The notes beneath the pieces were generated by a model. The model worked only from the letters and a program-made list of their open reading frames with translations, was not told where the DNA came from and did no database searches. Below are positions 24,592-32,896 of a DNA stretch of 64,000 nucleotides, piece by piece. Numbering within the stretch: the first letter of the stretch is position 1; every line of letters starts with the position of its first letter. Location: positions 9,114,001 through 9,178,000 of the forward strand of contig NZ_CP107853.1 of assembly GCF_036013525.1 (NCBI RefSeq), in the 5' to 3' direction. Position numbers and translations under genes: made by a program. The stretch comes from Nonomuraea sp. NBC_00507. GTDB taxonomy: Bacteria; Actinomycetota; Actinomycetes; Streptosporangiales; Streptosporangiaceae.

Positions 24592-26207
24592 TGCTGCGAC
24601 TTCCACACCGAGTAGAACCACGGCCGGGCGACCGCCTCGAAGGCCACGCCCTGGACATGGGGCGCGGCGCCGTACACCTGGGGCTCCTCGAACAGCGGGA
24701 TCGCGTAGCCCTGCTCGATCACGTACCGCTGGATCTCAGCGACCTTGGCGTTGCGCTTGGTCACATCGGGCTCGGCGGACTCCTCCTCCAGGATCCGGTC
24801 CAGCTTCGCGTCGTCGTGGAGGATGACGTCGCGGTTCTGGCTGTGGAAGTGGCTCTTGATCACGTCCTGGTCGGCGCGGCCGACCATGCCGTGCTGGATG
24901 CCGGTCTTCTCGGCGTTCTTGATGTCCACGGCCTGCGTGCCGGCGTCGGCGGGGCGGATGTCCAGCTTCACGCCGAGCTTGGCCCACTGCTGGGCAACGA
25001 GCTCGAGCGTCTGCTTCGACAGGGGCTGCGGGCCGGAGACGAACACGCCGAGCTCCAGCCTCCTGCCGTCCTTGACGCGCACGCCGTCGGCGCCCCGGCT
25101 CCAGCCCGCCTTGTCCAGCAGGGCGTTGGCCTTGGCCGGGTCGTAGGCGAGCTCCTTCGACAGGTCCACGTAGCCCTGGGCGAGGTGGCTGAGCACGGAG
25201 GTCGCGACCGGGTAGCTCTCGGTGAACAGGGTGTCGACGACCTCCGTGGCGTTCGTGCCCGCCTGCAGCGCCCTGCGGACGTCGGGGTCCTTCAGGATGC
25301 TGTTGGTGGGGCGCAGGTAGAGGCCGTTGTTCACGCCGCGGGTGGGCTCGGCGTAGATCTGGAAGCCCGCGTCCTTGACCGTCTTCTCGTCGTACGCCTG
25401 GACGTAGCGCACCATGTCGGCCTGGCCGGAGGTCAGGGCGCCGACGCGTACGTTGTCCTCCGGCGTGACGATGATCTTGATTTCGTCCAGGTAGGCCCGG
25501 CCCTGGTGTTTCGACGACGGCGGCGCCCAGTTGTAGTCCTTGCGCGCGACCAGGTCCACCTCCTTGTCGACGACCTGGCTCTTCACGGTGAAGGGGCCCG
25601 AGCCGATGACGTTCTTGAGCTGGCACTGCTGCTCGTACGGCAGGGAGATCGACTTCTTGGACACCAGTCCGGCGCCGATCACGGAGGTGCCCTGGAGGAA
25701 GCCGGGCGAGGACTTCTTGAAGTGGAACCTCACGGTCTTGGTGTCGATGATCTCGCTGCGCTCGTAGTTGTTGACGAACTCCGCGACAGGCAGCTTCAGC
25801 TTGGGGTTCCCGAGGCCGTACACGTCGAAGTTGGCCGCCACGGCGGAGGCGTCGAGCGGGCTTCCGTCGCTGAAGGTCACGCCATCGCGCAGGTGGAAGG
25901 TGTATTCGGTGGCGTTGGCATTGACCTCCCACTTGGTGGCGATCCATGGCTCGATCTTCAGCGTCTCAGGGTTCTGCCAGGTCAGCTTGTCGGTGATCTG
26001 GTTGAGGATGCCGCCGTTGGGATAGAAGCCGGCGGCCGGCAGGTAGAGGCAGGTCGGGGGCTGATGTTCCAGGTAGGTCAGCGTGCCGCCGTAGACCGGC
26101 TTGCCGTCTCCTTGCGTCGTTCCGGTCGCGCCCCCGCCGCCACAGGCGCCGAGAAGGCCCACGGTGGTGAGCATGACGGCGGCGAACAGTGGTCTGGATG
26201 GAGCCAT
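24588..26207 (-). CDS. Family 5 substrate-binding lipoprotein (KPN_01854-like)
   Basis: A 539-residue extracellular binding protein of the peptide/nickel class. A signal with lipobox LLGAC (Cys about residue 22) is followed by a Gly-rich linker and GGTLTYLEHQPPTCLYLPAAGFYPNGGILNQITDKL, which fits my recollection of TIGR04028, the binding protein of this cassette. ATEYTFHLRDGVTFSDGSPLDA is the common family 5 core. ATG at 26207 is chosen because AAAGG lies about 10 bases upstream; ATG at 26225 lacks one. It is 46 bases after the truncated ATPase relic. Confidence 0.9.
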   Translation of the reverse strand: MAPSRPLFAAVMLTTVGLLGACGGGGATGTTQGDGKPVYGGTLTYLEHQPPTCLYLPAAGFYPNGGILNQITDKLTWQNPETLKIEPWIATKWEVNANATEYTFHLRDGVTFSDGSPLDASAVAANFDVYGLGNPKLKLPVAEFVNNYERSEIIDTKTVRFHFKKSSPGFLQGTSVIGAGLVSKKSISLPYEQQCQLKNVIGSGPFTVKSQVVDKEVDLVARKDYNWAPPSSKHQGRAYLDEIKIIVTPEDNVRVGALTSGQADMVRYVQAYDEKTVKDAGFQIYAEPTRGVNNGLYLRPTNSILKDPDVRRALQAGTNATEVVDTLFTESYPVATSVLSHLAQGYVDLSKELAYDPAKANALLDKAGWSRGADGVRVKDGRRLELGVFVSGPQPLSKQTLELVAQQWAKLGVKLDIRPADAGTQAVDIKNAEKTGIQHGMVGRADQDVIKSHFHSQNRDVILHDDAKLDRILEEESAEPDVTKRNAKVAEIQRYVIEQGYAIPLFEEPQVYGAAPHVQGVAFEAVARPWFYSVWKSQQ

Positions 26208-26253
26208 GGGGGTACTGCCTTTCATGAACGTCTGGCGTTATAGCCAGCATAAC

Positions 26254-26607
26254 CTACCTAAATAGTGGAGAATTGACGAGCACGGCGGCGACCAACGCTT
26301 GCGTGTAGGGGTGGCGGGGCCGCGTGAACACGTCGTCGACGTCGCCCTTCTCCACGACCCGGCCGTCCTTCACGACCAGCACGCGGTCGGCGATGTGATG
26401 AACGACACCCAGGTCGTGGGAGATGAACACCATCGCGGTGCCGTACTCGGCCTGGATGTCGGCGAGCAGGTCGAGCACCTGGGCCTGGATGGAGACGTCG
26501 AGCGCGGAGACGGGTTCGTCGCAGACGAGCACGTCGGGGCGGGGGCCGAGGGCGCGGGCGATGGCGACGCGCTGGCGCTGGCCGCCGGACAGCTCACGGG
26601 GATGCCG
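26254..26607 (-). pseudogene. ABC ATPase C-terminal remnant
   Basis: About 115 codons match only the second half of a Dpp/Opp-type ATPase: signature [17 protein letters not shown], Walker [14 protein letters not shown], then H-loop [15 protein letters not shown] and the ending [15 protein letters not shown]. Walker A and Q-loop are missing. It is preceded by the start of a different gene (26594-26686) in another frame, so a deletion has joined two genes. A complete fused ATPase exists downstream, so loss is probably tolerated. Confidence 0.8.
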
Positions 26608-26686
26608 GGCGGCCCGGGCCATAGTGGCCGTAGGCGGCATGGTCGGCAGGCGTCGCGTAGACCGCCGGCTGCGTGGTGATGAACAC
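26594..26686 (-). pseudogene. 5' stub of a lost gene at a deletion junction
   Basis: GTG at 26686 has GGAGG 4 bases upstream and lies 13 bases after the flavin reductase stop, a normal gene start. It codes for a 30-residue peptide beginning [25 protein letters not shown], then runs out of frame into the ATPase tail and stops. The first 24 or so residues look like a genuine protein N-terminus with an unidentified family. The simplest explanation is a deletion that removed the rest of this gene and the front of the ATPase gene. Confidence 0.6.
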
Positions 26687-26700
26687 GGGTCCTCCGGGGG

Positions 26701-27213
26701 TCAGGAGTCGGGGTGGGCCAGGAAGCGGCCGAAGCGGCCCTGGTGGTAGAGGAGCGGGCGGCCGGGGCGGTGCACGTCCACCTCGGCCACCAGGCCGACT
26801 ACCAGGAGGTGGTCGCCGACCTCGGTCCTCTCATAGGGCAGGCAGATCAGGTGCGCGGAGACGTCCTGCAGCAGTGGGGCGCCCAGCGGCCCCGGCCGCC
26901 AGAGGGTGGGGGCGGCGAACCGGTCGATGCTCTTGCGGGCGAAGCGGGCCGCCAGTTCGGCCTGGTCGCTGGCCAGGATGTTGACCGCGAAGTGGTCGGC
27001 GGCGCCGAGCCGCGGCCAGGTGGTCGAGGAGCGATCCACATAGAAGGACACCAGGGGCGGTTCGAGGCTGACCGAGGAGAAGGACGTGGCGGTGAGTCCG
27101 ACGGGAATGCCGTCGTGCTGTGCGGTGATGACCACGACGCCGCTGGCATGGACGGCGAGCGCCTGCCGGAACTGATCGGCCGCGACGGCGCGGTCAGGGA
27201 GAGTGTCGGTCAT
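26701..27213 (-). CDS. Flavin reductase (HpaC/RutF-like)
   Basis: A 170-residue FMN-binding split-barrel protein that reduces free flavin with NAD(P)H for a two-component monooxygenase. Family marks: FRQALAVHASGVVVITAQHDGIPVGLTATSFSSVSLEPPLVSFYVD, SSTTWPRLGAADHFAVNIL, and GDHLLVVGLV. It is the first gene of the minus-strand operon whose later member is the luciferase-like monooxygenase, its likely partner. Confidence 0.88.
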   Translation of the reverse strand: MTDTLPDRAVAADQFRQALAVHASGVVVITAQHDGIPVGLTATSFSSVSLEPPLVSFYVDRSSTTWPRLGAADHFAVNILASDQAELAARFARKSIDRFAAPTLWRPGPLGAPLLQDVSAHLICLPYERTEVGDHLLVVGLVAEVDVHRPGRPLLYHQGRFGRFLAHPDS

Positions 27214-27442
27214 GCGAGCGCCCCCGTCCTGTCGGGGTGGCCGGATGTCACTGATGAAATGATCACGAGAGAGTTCCTCACGGGGGTAGGCATGCTCACG
27301 CGGCGCCTCGGCGGCCGGCCGGACGCGGAAACGGATGACGGGCGTGGACGACGTCGGCCACGCCGGGAGCGAGAGGGTGGGATTCGGCGGCTACGGGTCC
27401 GTGATCAACGACACTGCGCGCTGGCGAGCGCACTTGCCATAT

Positions 27443-27457
27443 CGGGACACAATCCCG
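27443..27457. promoter_or_regulatory. Small inverted repeat in the dioxygenase leader region
   Basis: CGGGA-CACAA-TCCCG, a 5-bp perfect inverted repeat, lies in the 363-base gap (27214-27576) between the divergent flavin reductase and tryptophan dioxygenase genes, 119 bases before the latter's start. It could be an operator. The rest of the gap shows no gene with a ribosome site; it must hold two divergent promoters, which I could not place. Confidence 0.3.
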
Positions 27458-27576
27458 CATCATGCCTGGTGGGCTCGACGCCGTACCGAGACGGGCGGGC
27501 CCGAGGGGACCGGGGCTCCAGTGCCGAGAGGAAGGGAGCGGACCGCTACCCGGTGTCACTCCTCGAGGAGACAGCG

Positions 27577-28425
27577 ATGTCGCATCGCCCCCAGTCCCGA
27601 GAAGCCGGTGTCGGTTCGGAGTCCCCGAACCTCGACTTCGCGGGCACGACCCCCTATGAGGACTACGTCCGCGCGGACGTCCTCACCCACCTCCAGCACC
27701 CCCTCTCCGACGACCCCGGAGAGATGGTGTTCCTGGTCACCACCCAGGTCATGGAGTTGTGGTTCACCGTGATCGTCCATGAGTGGGAGACCGCCGGCCA
27801 AGCGCTGCGCGAGGACCGCCTGCCGGTCGCGATGGACGCGCTCAAGCGCAGCGTGCGCGAGCTCGAGGCGCTGAACGCCTCCTGGCGGCCGCTGGCGCAG
27901 CTCACCCCCACCGAGTTCAACGCCTACCGAGCCGCGCTCGGCGAAGGCTCGGGCTTCCAGTCGGCGATGTACCGGCGGATGGAGTTCCTGCTCGGCGAGA
28001 AGTCGTCGTCCATGCTGGTGCCGCACCGAGGTGCGCCGCGCGTCCATGCGGAGCTGGAGAAGGCGCTGCACCAGCCGAGCCTGTACGACGAGGTGCTGGG
28101 GTTCCTCGCGCGGCGCGGTCACGCCGTACCGCGGGCCGTCCTGGAACGTGATCTGTCGCAGCGGTACGAACCCTCGGCGGAGGTCGAGGATGTGTGGGCG
28201 GAGATCTACTCCGCCGATCGGGACGCCGACCTGGCACGGCTCGGCGAGGCGCTGACGGACGTCGGCGAGCTGGTGTGGCGGTGGCGCAACGACCACCTCG
28301 TGGCGACCCGGCGCGCGATGGGCGCCAAGACCGGAACCGGAGGCTCTGCGGGCGTGGCCTGGCTGGAGAAGCGGGCCGTGAAGTACGTGTTCCCCGAACT
28401 GTGGACGGCGCGCAGCCGCGTCTGA
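27577..28425 (+). CDS. kynA: Tryptophan 2,3-dioxygenase
   Basis: A heme enzyme that opens the indole ring of L-tryptophan to N-formylkynurenine, the first step of the kynurenine pathway. 282 residues, normal length. Conserved parts: LDFAGTTPYEDYVRAD, FLVTTQVMELWF, TEFNAYRAALGEGSGFQSAMYRRMEFLLGEK, the heme-ligand His in WRWRNDHLVATRRAMG (about 240) and KTGTGGSAGVAWLEK near the end. ATG at 27577 has GAGGAG 6 bases upstream; the frame is open much further 5' but without a start signal. No kynureninase or formamidase gene is adjacent, so the later steps are elsewhere. Confidence 0.95.
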   Translation: MSHRPQSREAGVGSESPNLDFAGTTPYEDYVRADVLTHLQHPLSDDPGEMVFLVTTQVMELWFTVIVHEWETAGQALREDRLPVAMDALKRSVRELEALNASWRPLAQLTPTEFNAYRAALGEGSGFQSAMYRRMEFLLGEKSSSMLVPHRGAPRVHAELEKALHQPSLYDEVLGFLARRGHAVPRAVLERDLSQRYEPSAEVEDVWAEIYSADRDADLARLGEALTDVGELVWRWRNDHLVATRRAMGAKTGTGGSAGVAWLEKRAVKYVFPELWTARSRV

Positions 28426-28461
28426 TCCCACGCATCCGCCGAGCTCTCAGGAGCCGATGCG

Positions 28462-28554
28462 CTACACGTTCTTCGCCACCGCGAAGGCCGCTGAGGCGGC
28501 GATGAGCAGGATGCCGATGAGGATGACCGCGCGTGTGGTGTAGACGTGACGCAT
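28462..28554 (-). CDS. Tiny single-span membrane peptide
   Basis: A 30-codon gene. ATG at 28554 has GGGAG 7 bases upstream, and the product is basic at the start (MRHVYTTRA), then one hydrophobic span (VILIGILLIAASAAFAVA), ending KNV. It starts only 14 bases after the stop of the flavoprotein gene on the same strand, so the two are probably co-transcribed, and the peptide may be a small subunit or regulator of that membrane reductase. No homologue is known to me. Confidence 0.55.
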   Translation of the reverse strand: MRHVYTTRAVILIGILLIAASAAFAVAKNV

Positions 28555-28568
28555 CGGCGTGCTCCCGA

Positions 28569-29885
28569 TCAGACGAAGACGAATCGTTCGGTGTGGATGT
28601 GCGCCGCCGGTACGCCGAGTTCGGCAAGGGTGGATTCCATGGCATCGAGCATGGGTGGCGGCCCACAGATGAAGAACTGCATCCGCACGTGGCGTTCGGG
28701 GAGGTGCCGGTGGAGCAAGGCCTGGTCGATGCGACCCCGTTCACCCGTCCAGCCCTGCGGCGGGTCTTCCAGAACGTGCACCAGGGTGAGGTTGAGCCGT
28801 TGTCGCAGCTGCTGGATCTCTTCGAGAAATGGGGTGTCCTCGAGTGTGCGGCCGGCATAGAACAGCCGGCAGGGCCGCTGGTCATCGCGGTCGGCAAAGG
28901 TGCGGAGCATGCTCATCATCGGGCCGATGCCGATCCCGCCGGCGATCAGTACGAAGCCCGGCCCCTCGTTACGGTCAGGGGTGAAGACGCCGTAGGGGCC
29001 ATCTACATAGGCCCGGGTGCCGGGTCGCAGTCCCGCCACGCTGTTGGTGAAGTCGCCGATTGCCTTGATGCTCATCTGCACCCTGCCGTCGGCCTCCGCG
29101 CTTGAGGAGAACGAGAAGGGGTGCTGGGTGAGGGCGAGGGGAGAGCGTCCCACCGTGATCCACCCGAACTGTCCAGGCTCGAATCTGAAGCCCTCGTGCC
29201 CGATGGGACGCAACGTGATCGTCGTGGTGGCGCCTCGCCCGGCGGTGACACTCTCGACTTCCCATGGCCGTAGGAGGCGGCGAAGCGGGCGGACGAGGCG
29301 CACCCAAACGATCAGGCTGACGAAGGCAGCCGTCATGACCACCCACAGCACCTGCTTCCACGGCGTATCGACGTAGTAGCCGACCAGTTCGATGTGCGTG
29401 AGAGCGAACAGCACGGACGCGATGGACAACAGCAGGTGCAGGCCATGCCACACCTCGTAGCGCAGGCGGAACTGCCGCCTCCAGACGGAGGTGAGCATGA
29501 TGGCCAGCACGCAGACGGTGGAGATGACCGCGAAGCGCGCCCGCCAGGGCGCCGTCACCGAATTGAACAGTGCGATCAGGCTGATGTCCTGGACCAGCAG
29601 CAGCGCCGGATGAGCCAGAATGAAGAGGGTCGCGACGTACGATATTTGCCGGTGGAATTGCACCACCGCGTCTTCGCCGAATGGCGCGTTAGCGGATTGG
29701 AAACGCGCGACGAGGGCGAACTGCAGTCCCATCATCGACAGCCCGACGAAGCCCAGGGCCACCGAGAAGTCGATGAGGAACCCGCGCCCGGGCGGACTGT
29801 CGCCAAGCAGCGCGAAGACCAGAGGGGCGACGGCCACGGCCACGTACGTTCCGGTCCAGAAAACTCCCCGGACAGCGAGCGACAT
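28569..29885 (-). CDS. Ferric-reductase-like transmembrane flavoprotein
   Basis: A 438-residue membrane oxidoreductase. The first half has about six spans with a ferric-reductase/NADPH-oxidase heme pattern: HRQISYVATLFILAHPALLL and YEVWHGLHLLLSIASVLFALTHIEL supply His residues for two hemes. The second half is FAD- and NAD-binding: FEPGQFGWITVG, LTQHPFSFSS (FAD), DGPYGVFTP, FVLIAGGIGIGPMMSMLRTF (nucleotide) and FFICGPPPMLDAM. It should move electrons from NAD(P)H across the membrane to iron, oxygen or a partner. ATG at 29885 follows GGGGGAG at 9 bases. Confidence 0.88.
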   Translation of the reverse strand: MSLAVRGVFWTGTYVAVAVAPLVFALLGDSPPGRGFLIDFSVALGFVGLSMMGLQFALVARFQSANAPFGEDAVVQFHRQISYVATLFILAHPALLLVQDISLIALFNSVTAPWRARFAVISTVCVLAIMLTSVWRRQFRLRYEVWHGLHLLLSIASVLFALTHIELVGYYVDTPWKQVLWVVMTAAFVSLIVWVRLVRPLRRLLRPWEVESVTAGRGATTTITLRPIGHEGFRFEPGQFGWITVGRSPLALTQHPFSFSSSAEADGRVQMSIKAIGDFTNSVAGLRPGTRAYVDGPYGVFTPDRNEGPGFVLIAGGIGIGPMMSMLRTFADRDDQRPCRLFYAGRTLEDTPFLEEIQQLRQRLNLTLVHVLEDPPQGWTGERGRIDQALLHRHLPERHVRMQFFICGPPPMLDAMESTLAELGVPAAHIHTERFVFV

Positions 29886-30101
29886 CGCAACGGACTCCCC
29901 CCTGCCCGGCACGACCGTATGGCCAGGGGCCTACCCTTTGCTCACATGGCCAACGCCCCGTAAGCCTTAAAGGCGATACAAATCCTCACGAACCCCGGGA
30001 TCCACCGATTCCCCAGCGGACCGGCTGGAGGGGCGCCGCTCCCCTATCGCGCGGACTCCAGAACTGCCCGGACATCCGAACTCCCACGGAGACCTGTCTA
30101 C

Positions 30102-31313
30102 ATGGACCTCGCCACGCGCCGGCGCCGGCAAGCGCTGTTCCTGTTCTTCTTCCTTCCAGGAATCGCGATGGCGTCGTGGGTGACCCGCACCCCGGACATC
30201 CGCGACCGGCTGGAGGCGTCCACCGGCCAGATGGGCTGGGTGCTGTTCGGCCTGTCGCTCGGCTCCATGATCGGGATTCTGTGCTCCGGACGTCTCGTCT
30301 CCCGTTACGGGACCAGGCCCGTCATCGGCGTGGGAACCGCGCTGGTCATCGTGAGCATGGCCGTCATCAGCGCCGGCACTCTCCTCTCGTCCGCGCCGCT
30401 GGTCATGGCGGGGCTCTGCGGGTTCGGCGCGGGCATGGGGGCAGGTGACGTCGCGGTCAACGTCGACGGCGCCGACGTCGAACGGATCAGTGACACGACG
30501 ACGCTGCCCACCCTGCACGGCTGCTGGAGCCTGGGCACCGTCATCGGCGCCTGCGCGGGCATCGCCGCCACGGCCGCCCGCCTCCCGGTGCACTGGCATC
30601 TGGCAGCGGTCACCCTGATCGCGGCCGCGATCTTCTGCTACGCCATCCGCTCCATCCCCGCAGGCACCGGAGTCCTCGCGGCAGACGATGCCGGCACCGG
30701 CGCCGAGCACCCACGGCCGAGAGTCTGGAAGGACCGCAAACTCCTCCTGATCGGTGTGATCGTGCTGGCGATGGCCCTGGCGGAGGGATCCGCCAACGAT
30801 TGGCTGCCGCTGCTCATGGTGGACGGACACGGCCTGGACGCCGCGTCCGGATCCCTGGTCTTCACCGGGTTCGCCGCCGCCATGACCATCGGCCGCTTCG
30901 GCGGCACGTTCTTTCTCGACCGCTTCGGCCGGACCACCGTCGTGCGGGCCAGCGCCGTCTCGGGGGCGCTGGGCCTGATCCTGGTGATCTTCTCGGACAA
31001 CGCCGTGCTGGCCGGAGCGGCCGTTCTGTTCTGGGGACTCGGCGCGTCATTGGGCTTCCCCGTCGCGCTGTCGGCCGCGGGAGAATCGGGACCGGATCAG
31101 ACCGCCCGTGTCAGCCTGGTGGCCGTGATCGGCTATGTCGCCTTCCTCGTGGGCCCTCCCGGGCTCGGCTTCCTCGGCGAGCAGTGGGGCCTGCGCTCAG
31201 CCATGCTGGTGGTGCTCGCCTTCGTCGCCTCCGTCGCCTTCCTGGCACCTGCGGTCGACACACGCCGCCGTTCCGCCGCGGCAGCAGCCGTACACGCTGA
31301 CGACGCTCCCTGA
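30102..31313 (+). CDS. MFS transporter (YbjJ-like)
   Basis: A 403-residue carrier with twelve predicted spans. FFFLPGIAMASWVTRTPDIRDRLEASTGQMGWVLFGLSLGSMIGIL is the typical start of the YbjJ/FucP-like group, and GRLVSRYGTRPVIGVG is the MFS loop 2-3 motif, with DRFGRTTVVRASA the matching loop in the second half. ATG at 30102 has GGAGA 9 bases upstream. Substrate unknown. The 216 bases before it (29886-30101) are a divergent promoter region without a gene. Confidence 0.88.
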   Translation: MDLATRRRRQALFLFFFLPGIAMASWVTRTPDIRDRLEASTGQMGWVLFGLSLGSMIGILCSGRLVSRYGTRPVIGVGTALVIVSMAVISAGTLLSSAPLVMAGLCGFGAGMGAGDVAVNVDGADVERISDTTTLPTLHGCWSLGTVIGACAGIAATAARLPVHWHLAAVTLIAAAIFCYAIRSIPAGTGVLAADDAGTGAEHPRPRVWKDRKLLLIGVIVLAMALAEGSANDWLPLLMVDGHGLDAASGSLVFTGFAAAMTIGRFGGTFFLDRFGRTTVVRASAVSGALGLILVIFSDNAVLAGAAVLFWGLGASLGFPVALSAAGESGPDQTARVSLVAVIGYVAFLVGPPGLGFLGEQWGLRSAMLVVLAFVASVAFLAPAVDTRRRSAAAAAVHADDAP

Positions 31314-31450
31314 ACCACTCGTGGGCAGGTGAGCCATGCCCGGACACCGCCGTGAAGACAAGGGCTTGTCTGGGTTCGCCGCGCTGGTTACGCTCAAAAC
31401 CTCTCAGCGGATCATACGGTCCACCTAGCGGACCTGGCCTCGAGGTGCAC

Positions 31451-32875
31451 ATGCGCAGCAAACTGTCGATCGTCGCCCTGACCGGTGCGTTAGTCCCCGC
31501 GCTGATCATCACACCCGCCCTCCCCGCGAATGCCCACGTCGGCGAACCTGCCGCCATTCCCACCGTGACCGGCCCGATCCCGTCCACCGGCCAGCCCCGC
31601 GACCACCCCTTCTTCGCCACCGACCAGGATCTCGGCAAGGCCGGGTATATCGAGGAGGAGTACTTCATCGACGGCACGGCCAGCCGCTACACCACACCCG
31701 ACCAGGCCACCGGCACGGTGGTCGACAGTGGTCACCCCTACAGGACCCGCATCGTGGTCCGCCGGCCGATCTCACCAGCGAAGTTCAACGGCACGGCCAT
31801 CGTCGAGTGGTACAACGTGACCAACAACTTCGACTACGAGGTCATGTGGTCCCGCTCGTTCCGCCACATCCTGGACGAGGGGTACGCGTGGGTGGGCGTG
31901 AGCGCCCAGCGCAACGGCGTCCACTCCCCCACAGGCCTGAAGGCGTGGAACCCGGCCCGCTACGGCAGCCTCGACCTGACCGCCGGCGGCACCGTCACCG
32001 ACGACGGCCTCGCCTTCGACGTCTTCAGCCAGGCCGCCAAGGCCTTGAGCGAGCCACGGGGCGCGCGTCCCCTCGGCAACCTGAAGGTCAGGACGCTGAT
32101 CGCGACGGGCCAGTCCCAATCGGCCTCGAGGCTGGCGGTCTACGCCAACTCGGTGCACCCGCTCGCGCCCGCCTACGACGTGATCACCGTCGTGGACGGC
32201 GGCACCCAGATCCGCACCGACCTGACCACGAAGGTCTTCAAAACGGCCAGTGAGTACGACGTGCTCGCCAACCAGGCCGCCCGCCGCCAGCCCGACAGCG
32301 ACCGCTACACGTACTGGGAGATCGCCGGCGCCTCGCATTCCGACCGGCACGCCTACCTGGTCAACAACCCGATCCGGCGCCGGGACGCCGGCGTGTCCGG
32401 CCTGCTGGCCGGGCCCACCGCACCATGCGTGTCCCCAGCGCGCAGCAACGTCCCGTACGAGTACGTGCTGAACGCGATGTTCGACCACTCCGTACGCTGG
32501 GCGCGGGAGAACCGGCGGCCGCCCGCGGCCCCCAAGCTGGAGATCACCGACGTCACCACCAGCCCGGCCACCGTGAGCAGGGACGCCTACCAGATCGTCC
32601 GCGGCGGTATCAGGCTCGCGGCCGTCGACGCGCCGACCGAACGCAACACCGGCTGGAACCTCGGCCTGACCGACGCCACCGCCAGCGCCTGCCGCCAGGG
32701 CGGAACCTGGATCCCCTTCGACGAGACCACCCTCGGCGAGCTGTATCCGAGCCACCGCGACTACGTGGCCAAGGTGCGCCAGGTCACCGAGCGGAACCTC
32801 CGCGACGGCTTCATCACCAGGCGGGACGCCGACCGCACCATCCGCGACGCCGAACGCTCACGCGTGGGGCGGTGA
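31451..32875 (+). CDS. Secreted alpha/beta-hydrolase domain protein
   Basis: A 474-residue exported protein. The signal peptide is MRSKLSIVALTGALVPALIITPALPANA (cut after about residue 28). The body matches the alpha/beta hydrolase domain-containing family: YIEEEYFIDGTASRYTTPD, GTAIVEWYNVTNNFDYE, and the nucleophile LIATGQSQSASRLAVYANSVHPL, where the first Ser of GQSQS is likely catalytic. The acid and His are probably in the EIAGASHSDRH region. ATG at 31451 has GAGG 6 bases upstream. It is 21 bases from the next gene and likely co-transcribed. Confidence 0.85.
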   Translation: MRSKLSIVALTGALVPALIITPALPANAHVGEPAAIPTVTGPIPSTGQPRDHPFFATDQDLGKAGYIEEEYFIDGTASRYTTPDQATGTVVDSGHPYRTRIVVRRPISPAKFNGTAIVEWYNVTNNFDYEVMWSRSFRHILDEGYAWVGVSAQRNGVHSPTGLKAWNPARYGSLDLTAGGTVTDDGLAFDVFSQAAKALSEPRGARPLGNLKVRTLIATGQSQSASRLAVYANSVHPLAPAYDVITVVDGGTQIRTDLTTKVFKTASEYDVLANQAARRQPDSDRYTYWEIAGASHSDRHAYLVNNPIRRRDAGVSGLLAGPTAPCVSPARSNVPYEYVLNAMFDHSVRWARENRRPPAAPKLEITDVTTSPATVSRDAYQIVRGGIRLAAVDAPTERNTGWNLGLTDATASACRQGGTWIPFDETTLGELYPSHRDYVAKVRQVTERNLRDGFITRRDADRTIRDAERSRVGR

Positions 32876-32896
32876 CCACGTGCCGAAAGGACGACC

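Noticed and set aside
24657..26243. A 528-codon open frame opposite the binding-protein gene
   Set aside because: Antisense shadow; the minus-strand gene has a signal peptide, lipobox and family core.
26713..28425. Tryptophan dioxygenase as a 570-residue fusion
   Set aside because: The extra N-terminal part is antisense to the flavin reductase gene; GAGGAG and ATG at 27577 give the normal family length.
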